A stretch of 12,853 nt of DNA from JBDRLV01 sp043812755 (GTDB lineage Bacteria; Patescibacteriota; Patescibacteriia; UBA9934; GWF2-40-263). The translations under genes and the position numbers were made by a program. The stretch covers positions 1-12,853 of the forward strand of contig JBDRLV010000021.1 in NCBI GenBank assembly GCA_043812755.1, given 5' to 3'. The number at the start of each line of letters is the position of its first letter. Positions within the stretch are counted from its first letter, which is position 1. Shown piece by piece: positions 5,730 to 11,291 of the stretch. The notes beneath the pieces are model-generated. The model saw only the letters and a list, made by a program, of their open reading frames with translations. It ran no database searches and was not told the origin of the DNA.

Positions 5730-7013
5730 TTGTTTCGTGTGGATATATATCAATTCAACAGCAAACGTAGATTTGCTTTTTTCTCAAAGTTTACAAAAAA
5801 GATTCATCCAGCCGTTGTATTTGTGCTTGTTTTGCTTATTGCCATTTCATTTTTTTTCGGATGGTTTTTTGGCAAGCAAAATGAAATAAGACACAGAGTA
5901 CCAGAGGGGGAAGGCCAGTTAATAAATAGACAGATTGATTCGAGTCTGATTTCAGATGATATAGACTTTGATCTGTTTTGGCAAGCCTGGAATATTGTTA
6001 AAGAGGTTTATTATAAACAACCTGTTTCAGATAAAGATTTATATTATGGTGCTGTTCGTGGCATGGTCGCAGCGACTGAAGATCCATACACTGTATTTTT
6101 TGACCCTGAAGAGGCAAAAGCTTTTCAAGATAATATAAACGGTTCGTTTGAGGGTATTGGTGCAGAAATTGGTATTCGAGATGAGCAATTGCAGGTTATT
6201 GCGCCACTACCTAGTACTCCAGCTGAAAAAGCAGGTTTAACACCTGGTGATAAAATTGTACTTATTGATCAGATTGCGACAACAGGCATGACTATTGAAG
6301 AGGCTGTGATGAAGATCCGTGGCGAAAAGGGCACAACTGTTGTTTTGGGAATTGTGCGTGACAAAGTTGAGGGTGTATCAGATGTGCCAATTGTAAGAGA
6401 AACAATTAAGATTGATAGTTTGAAATGGGAAATAACAGATGACAATATTGCATTGATAAATTTATACACATTTAATTCTGACACAACTGCATTATTTAAT
6501 GACGCAGTAAATGAGATACTAACAACAGATGTAAAAGGAATTATTTTGGATCTACGAAGCAATCCAGGTGGTTTATTGCGAACTGCGATTGATATTGCTT
6601 CGGCTTGGGTTGGGTATGATATTGTGTTAATTGAAAAGATGCCAAACAATGAAAATACATTTAGAGGGCAGACAGCTCCTCGTTTTGAAGGAATTCCAAC
6701 AGTTGTTCTTGTAAATGGAGGATCTGCATCTGCTTCAGAAATTGTTGCAGGTGCTCTTCAAGACCATGGGCTTGCAAAAATTATTGGAACAAAGACTTAC
6801 GGAAAAGGTTCTGTACAGGATTACAGAGATCTTTCTGATGGTTCTGCAGTTAAGGTAACGATCGCACAATGGTTTACTCCAAGTGGAAGGGTAATTAATG
6901 AAAAAGGGATTGAGCCAGATGAAACAATAGAATTTACTTTAGATGACTACAATGCAAAACAAGATCCACAAAAACAAAAAGCAATCGAAACCATTGAGCA
7001 AGCGCAAAATTGA
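5730..7013 (+). CDS. S41-family C-terminal processing peptidase (CtpA-like)
   Basis: This is a 427-aa serine protease of the CtpA/Prc class, which cleaves the C-terminal tails of envelope proteins. A membrane helix at about 28-47 anchors it with the protease outside. An S41 N-terminal helical region follows (about 80-135), then a PDZ domain (about 140-215) with LTPGDKIVLID (170-180), and the protease core. The catalytic serine is S334 in GGSASASE (330-337), the general-base lysine is K359 in TYGKGSVQ (356-363), and Q363 completes the usual set. LRSNPGG (275-281) is also conserved. No ATG exists near the N-terminus; the choices are TTG 5730 or GTG 5739, and 5730 is kept because a possible -10 lies 10 nt upstream. 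Its 3' end overlaps the next NUDIX gene in another frame. Confidence 0.92.
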   Translation: MFRVDIYQFNSKRRFAFFSKFTKKIHPAVVFVLVLLIAISFFFGWFFGKQNEIRHRVPEGEGQLINRQIDSSLISDDIDFDLFWQAWNIVKEVYYKQPVSDKDLYYGAVRGMVAATEDPYTVFFDPEEAKAFQDNINGSFEGIGAEIGIRDEQLQVIAPLPSTPAEKAGLTPGDKIVLIDQIATTGMTIEEAVMKIRGEKGTTVVLGIVRDKVEGVSDVPIVRETIKIDSLKWEITDDNIALINLYTFNSDTTALFNDAVNEILTTDVKGIILDLRSNPGGLLRTAIDIASAWVGYDIVLIEKMPNNENTFRGQTAPRFEGIPTVVLVNGGSASASEIVAGALQDHGLAKIIGTKTYGKGSVQDYRDLSDGSAVKVTIAQWFTPSGRVINEKGIEPDETIEFTLDDYNAKQDPQKQKAIETIEQAQN

Positions 7014-7437
7014 GCATGAGGTTTCAGCAGGCGGAGTGGTTTTTCGCAAGACTCCAAGAGGAGTCCAGTTTGCTGTTATGAAAGATTCATACGGCAAGTG
7101 GGCTTTTCCAAAAGGGCATGTTGAAAAAGGTGAAGAGCTTGAGGAGGCAGCTGCCCGAGAAACAATAGAAGAGCTAGGTCTTGATGAAATCCAATTGATT
7201 GAAAAGTTAGGAAAGGTTGATATTTGGTTTCGAGATAGATTTGAAAAAAAAGGTAAGCTCATTCATAAAGATATATATTTCTTTTTGTTTAAAGCACCTC
7301 GACGTGCAAAGCTTCATCCTGATCCATCACAAAGAGCCTTTGAAGCAAAATGGGTTTCATCAAAAAAGATATTAAAAGAGTCAAGCTATTCTGACATGGT
7401 ACCTGTTATTAATAAAGCCTTGACTTATTTTAAATAA
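6943..7437 (+). CDS. NUDIX hydrolase, Ap4A hydrolase/MutT-like
   Basis: This NUDIX protein (164 aa from ATG 6943) has an almost canonical box from G58 to L80: E64, R72-E73 and E76-E77 are all present. The only soft deviation is Thr74 at a position that is normally hydrophobic. EVSAGGVVF (26-34), GKWAFPKGHVEKGE (51-64) and the late AFEAKWVS segment are typical of Ap4A-hydrolase or MutT-like members, which clear dinucleoside polyphosphates or damaged nucleotides; the substrate is not fixed. The start is uncertain. ATG 6943 and ATG 6952 both lie inside the S41 gene (71 or 62 nt overlap), and the first 20 or so residues are Lys-rich and outside the domain. A later start at TTG 6994 would remove most of that segment. 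Translation is probably coupled to the protease gene. Confidence 0.88.
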   Translation: MTTMQNKIHKNKKQSKPLSKRKIEHEVSAGGVVFRKTPRGVQFAVMKDSYGKWAFPKGHVEKGEELEEAAARETIEELGLDEIQLIEKLGKVDIWFRDRFEKKGKLIHKDIYFFLFKAPRRAKLHPDPSQRAFEAKWVSSKKILKESSYSDMVPVINKALTYFK

Positions 7438-7530
7438 AAAGGTAATTCTAGTATATAAGTATATAGGAATTTCTGTAATAATTTTCGATTTTTGACCAGA
7501 AACTATTTTTGCAGAACTCCCTGGGGTTAT

Positions 7531-7953
7531 ATGCACAACTTAATAATTTGTGGACACATTGAAAAAGGAGAGGGAATTGCAAAAGGTCTTGGGTGCCCAA
7601 CGGCCAATATTACTGTTGAACAAGGGATTTTGATACCAGGACTCGGTGTTTATATTGGAGAGGCAACGGTGCTACATTGCGAATTTCCAGCATTGGTTTG
7701 TATTAATGATGGCAGGGGCAATGGTCGCTTGAAAATTGAAGTCCATCTTTTGGGAGCATTTATGAATGATTTAAATGGAGAGTATATTGAGGTAAGGATT
7801 TTTGAAAAATTGCGAGATCTTGAGCCATGGAACAGTGAGGATCAAATACGTGGGCTTATCTTAAAAGATATAAAAGATGCACACAGTTGGTTTGTATCAA
7901 ATGATGCTCGTTGTGTTTTTTCAAAACAAACAGATAGTGGTTGTGGGTGCTAA
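7531..7953 (+). CDS. Monofunctional riboflavin kinase
   Basis: Riboflavin kinase phosphorylates riboflavin to FMN. This 140-aa protein matches the RFK domain that normally forms the C-terminal half of bifunctional RibF; no FAD-synthetase half is attached or nearby. The signature GLGCPTANI (19-27) contains the nucleotide/Mg-binding T24 and N26. GVYIGEA (39-45) and IEVHLL (69-74) follow, with E70 at the catalytic-base position, then YIEVRIFEKLRD (85-96). The tail after about 122 ends in Cys-Gly-Cys, which is not part of the usual domain. ATG 7531 is chosen over TTG 7492 because homology begins at once (LIICGHIEKGEG) and the extra 13 residues look non-conserved. A weak GGGG (7523-7526) precedes it. 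A cell that salvages riboflavin and makes FMN only is one reading, but FAD synthesis may be encoded elsewhere. Confidence 0.85.
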   Translation: MHNLIICGHIEKGEGIAKGLGCPTANITVEQGILIPGLGVYIGEATVLHCEFPALVCINDGRGNGRLKIEVHLLGAFMNDLNGEYIEVRIFEKLRDLEPWNSEDQIRGLILKDIKDAHSWFVSNDARCVFSKQTDSGCGC

Positions 7954-7976
7954 AGTACAAAAAGTATAGTGTTTTT

Positions 7977-8000
7977 GAGCAATTTTGCTCTTTTTTTATT
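7977..8000 (+). terminator. Terminator after riboflavin kinase
   Basis: GAGCA-ATTT-TGCTC (7977-7990) is a perfect short hairpin followed by seven Ts (7991-7997). It does not have the ACAG/CTGT stem seen in the window's other four terminators. Confidence 0.8.
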
Positions 8001-8058
8001 CAATTATCTACCTGTTGATAACCACAATGGTTGGAATATAGCCAAAACCCTAGCATTA

Positions 8059-8067
8059 TGTTAAGCT
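8059..8067 (+). promoter_or_regulatory. Candidate extended -10 of the HU gene
   Basis: TGTTAAGCT is an extended -10 without a good -35. With three more bases (8059-8070) it matches the promoter region of the NUDIX-like gene at 2624-2635 in 11 of 12 positions (TGNTAAGCTATC). A competing candidate is TTGATA (8015-8020), 16 nt, TATAGC (8037-8042). The HU leader would be about 30 nt and has no SD. Confidence 0.4.
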
Positions 8068-8104
8068 ATCAACGTAAACATTAAGAATTTTAATTATTTT
8101 TACT

Positions 8105-8386
8105 ATGGCAAAACTCACCAAAAGTCAAACAATGGCAGCTCTTGCTGAAGCAACAGGACTGTCAAAAAAGGAAACTCAGTCATTTCTTGATAAATTAGTT
8201 GAACTAGCATACGACCAAGTTAAGAAAAGCGGTGAATTTACTCTCCCAGGACTAGGCAAACTCGTTAAGAAAGATCGCGCAGCTCGCATGGGTCGCAATC
8301 CTGCAACAGGGCAAGAGATTCATATCCCAGCAAAGACAGTAGTCAAATTCCGTGTTGCAAAAGGATGTAAAGATGCAATACTTTAA
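8105..8386 (+). CDS. HU-family DNA-binding protein
   Basis: This 93-aa protein is full length for the HU/IHF family of small dimeric proteins that bend and compact DNA. The N-terminal helical part (about 1-40, TKSQTMAALAEATGLSKKET) and the FTLPGLGKL strand (45-53) are typical. The DNA-binding arm carries GRNPATGQEIHIPAK (63-77), with the intercalating proline of the NP motif at about 65. The sequence ends in VVKFRVAKGCKDAIL, a normal HU terminus. It is a single-gene unit between two terminators, with its own weak promoter and no SD before the ATG. HU versus IHF-type specificity cannot be told from one copy, but the plain RNPATG arm favours HU. Confidence 0.93.
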   Translation: MAKLTKSQTMAALAEATGLSKKETQSFLDKLVELAYDQVKKSGEFTLPGLGKLVKKDRAARMGRNPATGQEIHIPAKTVVKFRVAKGCKDAIL

Positions 8387-8395
8387 TTAAAGGTT

Positions 8396-8425
8396 AAAAA
8401 CAGAGTCGCGTTTGACTCTGTTTTT
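8396..8425 (+). terminator. Terminator after HU
   Basis: AAAAACAGAGTC (8396-8407) and GACTCTGTTTTT (8414-8425) form a perfect 12-bp stem with a 6-nt loop. A-T pairs at the base supply the U tract. The next -35 box begins 2 nt later. Confidence 0.9.
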
Positions 8426-8427
8426 GG

Positions 8428-8456
8428 TTGACAAATACGACTTTGTCTGTTATAAT
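8428..8456 (+). promoter_or_regulatory. Consensus sigma70 promoter of the VWA operon
   Basis: A perfect TTGACA (8428-8433), a 17-nt spacer and a perfect TATAAT (8451-8456). It would give a leader of about 55 nt before ATG 8519. It is the strongest promoter in the window by sequence. Confidence 0.85.
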
Positions 8457-8500
8457 TTTTTGTTTAGTAAATTGTGTTGATTTATTAATAGTTGGTTTTT

Positions 8501-8509
8501 TGATATAAT
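8501..8509 (+). promoter_or_regulatory. Second, extended -10 promoter of the VWA gene
   Basis: TGATATAAT is an extended -10 with a perfect hexamer at 8504-8509. It lies 9 nt before ATG 8519, so it would give a leaderless or near-leaderless transcript. The 13-mer TTTTGATATAATT (8498-8510) recurs exactly at 10712-10724. Confidence 0.6.
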
Positions 8510-8518
8510 TACTACATT

Positions 8519-10699
8519 ATGGCTCATAGAAGTGATGTTGCTGGTTCAGGAGGAATATCTCCATTTGAAATGGAGCCGTTTGAGTTTTCCAAAGAAGATA
8601 TTGCCAAGCTTAAGCGTTTCGAGGATATTCTTGAAGTTGTTTTGCGTACAGTTTCAGGAGACAACAGGTTGAAAATAAAGCATAGTGTTCCTCTTGAGTC
8701 TGCTGCGCAACGATTAAAGCCAGGTGTTGATCTTGAACACCAAGAGCCAACTACTATTAGTAAAGGTTGGTATTATGTTCGTGCAACCGATGAAGTGTAT
8801 ATTGATCCAGTGGATACGATTGTGCGAATGCATAAGGGAGAAGAAGAAGTATTAAAAGGTATTATTGCCCACGAAGGTGGACATGCTGCAATATCAGATC
8901 TAAGTGTTATCCCTGAGAGCATAAAAGATGAAATGGGTTTCTCAGCTCTTTTAGCAGCTGCAGAAGAATTGCCAACCGATCAGGTGGTGCGCGAGCGTGC
9001 TTCAGGTGCTGGCGAGTGGGTTAATATATCAAGGAGAACAATGGCCAGAGAAGGTGAGAGTAAACGGACAGAATTTAGTGCAAAAAATCCTGGAAAGAAT
9101 TTATATAATGAAAAAAAGATTACACGATTGCAACAAATTTGTGGGTTGATTGTTTATGCAATGCATGGCGGTAGAAATGACCAGCTAAGCGATGATGTAT
9201 TGCAAACTTATGATCAGATTGAGCCTGTTTTGCGGAAAATTGAACAGATGTTACCTGAACCAAATGCAGGGATTGGTGAGATTAAGAATCATCAAATTGA
9301 CCGTTTTATTTCAATGTGGAAAGAACTTTGGCCAGAAGTAAAAGAATTGCTTGAAAAAGATATTTTAGACATGATGGTTAGAGCGCATGATTTTGTGTAT
9401 GTAAATCATAAAATTGATGGAGAACAAGAAGATGAGATTGATCCTGAAAAGTTATTAGCAGTAATGGAGGATGAAAAATTATTAAAGACAAAAGTATTTG
9501 ACAAACTAGAAGATGATGAGAAAAAGATGTTGGAAGAGATGGCAAAAAAAGATTATGATAATCTATCTGATAAAGAAAAAGAGCTATTGAGACGAATTGC
9601 TATTGCTATAATGGAGGAGGTTGAGGATCAGATAATAATAATGATTCGTGGGGTGTTTAAAGGCAGTGGAATTGAAACACATCAAGAACGTGCAGAGAGA
9701 CAAGATGAAGATGATGATGGTGGTGGTCAAGGGGCTTCACAAGGTGAGGAAGAAGATGAAGAAAAACTTAAAAAAATGATTGAAGAGTTAAAACGTAAAC
9801 AAGAAGAAGCTGAAAATAAACAGGCAACACATTACGAAAAAACCAGAATGGAGCTCATTGATACCATAAAGGCTTTATCAGGAGAATGGATTAGGATTGT
9901 TGATGAGATACGCAAAAGGAAAATGCATTTAGAGCGACAGGGGACAAGGGCTGACATGAAGAACGTTGTGAAAAGAATTAGTGCAAAAAAAGCTGGTGCT
10001 TCACAGGCTGAAGAGCGAATTTGGCGTGAATATACTGAGCCTGGTGAGCGTGATTTAGCAGTTGCTGTTGCAGTTGATTGTTCTACATCTATGAGAGGCG
10101 TTAAAATAAAGGAAACTTTCAAAGGACTGGTTACAGTTCTTGAATCTCTTGAAACTTTGCAGTTTGATACAGCAGTGATAATGTTTGGAGCTTTGCCTTA
10201 TTTGGAAGGCCCTGCTGCTGTAATGAAGCCGATTGATGAAAAACTTGAAGATGCCTCAAGGGTTGTGCTTGAAGATATTTTAGTGCCAAAAGGCGGTACT
10301 CCAACAGAATCTGGTGTTGACCTCGCTTTACAGGAGCTTCAAAAGAGTACTGCAAAACAAAAGTTAATGATTGTATTAACTGATGGCTTGCCTTGGAATT
10401 TAGAAGTTGCTAAGCAAAGCATTGCCAATGCTCATAAAGAAGGCGTGCCTGTTATTGTCCTTGGGCTTGGGCCAGGTACAGATGGAGTAAAAGATCTAAC
10501 CGACGCCTCAATCCCAAACATGACAATGGATGGTTTTGCACTGCGTTTGGGTGCAATCGCAGAAGAACTTCTAAAAGATCCTGACAAGTTTTTATTAGAG
10601 ATCAGTCAAGGTGGGGGTTCAGTTGCATCTGGTCAAGATCAGGGCCCAATAATGCATCCAAGAAAAAGGAAACGCAACAGAAAAAAGAAAAAAACTTGA
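8519..10699 (+). CDS. VWA-domain protein with N-terminal HEGGH zincin-like motif
   Basis: This 726-aa protein has two recognisable parts. A zinc-protease-like motif, IIAHEGGHAAISD (115-127; H118, E119, H122), is followed by EELPTDQVVRER (149-160), where E149, E150 or D154 could be the third metal ligand. This is reminiscent of CobT-like proteins, which pair a HExxH with a later acidic ExxR segment. A charged middle follows, with an acidic linker (about 393-415) and a probable coiled coil (about 412-435). The C-terminal von Willebrand A domain (about 512-690) has a complete metal site: DCSTS (D520, S522, S524), T594 in GGTPT and D622 in LTDG. The protein ends in a Lys/Arg-rich tail (714-725). 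It opens a unit with a MoxR-like ATPase, a known AAA+/VWA pairing. Protease activity is inference. Confidence 0.88.
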   Translation: MAHRSDVAGSGGISPFEMEPFEFSKEDIAKLKRFEDILEVVLRTVSGDNRLKIKHSVPLESAAQRLKPGVDLEHQEPTTISKGWYYVRATDEVYIDPVDTIVRMHKGEEEVLKGIIAHEGGHAAISDLSVIPESIKDEMGFSALLAAAEELPTDQVVRERASGAGEWVNISRRTMAREGESKRTEFSAKNPGKNLYNEKKITRLQQICGLIVYAMHGGRNDQLSDDVLQTYDQIEPVLRKIEQMLPEPNAGIGEIKNHQIDRFISMWKELWPEVKELLEKDILDMMVRAHDFVYVNHKIDGEQEDEIDPEKLLAVMEDEKLLKTKVFDKLEDDEKKMLEEMAKKDYDNLSDKEKELLRRIAIAIMEEVEDQIIIMIRGVFKGSGIETHQERAERQDEDDDGGGQGASQGEEEDEEKLKKMIEELKRKQEEAENKQATHYEKTRMELIDTIKALSGEWIRIVDEIRKRKMHLERQGTRADMKNVVKRISAKKAGASQAEERIWREYTEPGERDLAVAVAVDCSTSMRGVKIKETFKGLVTVLESLETLQFDTAVIMFGALPYLEGPAAVMKPIDEKLEDASRVVLEDILVPKGGTPTESGVDLALQELQKSTAKQKLMIVLTDGLPWNLEVAKQSIANAHKEGVPVIVLGLGPGTDGVKDLTDASIPNMTMDGFALRLGAIAEELLKDPDKFLLEISQGGGSVASGQDQGPIMHPRKRKRNRKKKKT

Positions 10700-10723
10700 A
10701 AAGAAACAGAATTTTGATATAAT
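10696..10723 (+). promoter_or_regulatory. Internal promoter at the end of the VWA gene
   Basis: TTGAAA (10696-10701), a 16-nt spacer with extended TG (10715-10716), and a perfect TATAAT (10718-10723). The -35 box contains the VWA gene's TGA stop (10697-10699). It could drive the 147-aa gene and the ATPase independently of the upstream promoters. Confidence 0.65.
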
Positions 10724-10733
10724 TCATTTGCTT

Positions 10734-10845
10734 TTGATTGTTAATCGTTATTTGGCCAAACAACTGAAACATGAGGTTGCTAAACGGCTACATGGTTATA
10801 TGGTTTCGAAACAATCAACTATTTAACAATCTTGTTATTAAAAAT
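10734..10845 (+). other. Non-coding or low-complexity leader before the 147-aa gene
   Basis: This leader of about 110 nt contains reiterated ATGG-type words around 10789-10804 (CTACATGG then TTATATGG). The frame upstream of 10846 is open from ATG 10771 and would add 25 residues beginning MRLLNGYMVIWF, which do not resemble the rest of the protein. Another frame has a 30-codon ORF from TTG 10734 to TAA 10824-10826, starting 10 nt after the TATAAT. Neither is supported as a gene. From memory, GYMVIW-like translations occur in degenerate intergenic repeats of several bacterial genomes. Confidence 0.4.
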
Positions 10846-11289
10846 ATGAGTGACAAAATGGAACAATTCAATGATTACATACAAGGAATCCATGATATTG
10901 CAAAGAGTGGTTTTTTTCAGGTGAGTGCAATATTGTATGATCAAGGCAAAGAAGAAGAGATGCTAGAGCAAATGCATGAGCAAGGGCTTACTGTGATTGA
11001 TTTTAGCTTTGACTCTGATTTATACTCTGCAATGCAAATATTATTGCGCAGAATCCAAGGCGGTCAGATATCAGTGTTAAGGTTAAAAGAACAAATACCA
11101 GACATTCTTTTTACACAGTTGAAACTGATTGATGATGCAGAGCGAATTGATGTTCAGCTTGAACCTTCAGGCAGTTCTGTTGTAATTGATCCTCTTCCAG
11201 GGAGTGCACAGATTATTTTGTTACTAAGCGAAGATGATTATAAAGAAATGGAAATTGAAGGAGTAATTAATTCAGTATTTAAATTTTGA
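10846..11289 (+). CDS. Unrecognised 147-aa protein between VWA and AAA+ genes
   Basis: I do not recognise this protein. From ATG 10846 it has 147 residues, is acidic, and shows no membrane helix, signal peptide or cysteine motif. Its pattern suggests alternating helices and strands: an N-terminal helix (MEQFNDYIQGIHDIAKSG, 5-22), a strand-helix unit (VSAILYDQGKEEEMLEQMHE), then SAMQILLRRI and a late strand (AQIILLLSEDDY). Start 10846 is preferred over ATG 10771 because the intervening 25 codons look like degenerate repeat sequence; a second ATG at 10858 is also possible. No SD precedes it. Its stop is 2 nt before the ATPase start, so the two are surely co-translated. The position suggests an adaptor or regulator of the AAA+/VWA machine, which is inference from neighbourhood only. 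Confidence 0.7.
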   Translation: MSDKMEQFNDYIQGIHDIAKSGFFQVSAILYDQGKEEEMLEQMHEQGLTVIDFSFDSDLYSAMQILLRRIQGGQISVLRLKEQIPDILFTQLKLIDDAERIDVQLEPSGSSVVIDPLPGSAQIILLLSEDDYKEMEIEGVINSVFKF

Positions 11290-11291
11290 GT

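Noticed and set aside
6269..6649. 126-codon minus-strand ORF inside the S41 gene
   Set aside because: It is a shadow of the conserved protease core; no motif or promoter supports it.
7492..7530. Earlier TTG start for riboflavin kinase
   Set aside because: The 13 added residues precede the conserved domain start and look non-conserved; ATG 7531 begins at the first conserved strand.
10771..10845. ATG 10771 as the start of the 147-aa gene
   Set aside because: The added 25 residues resemble translated repeat sequence; ATG 10846 gives a coherent protein start.
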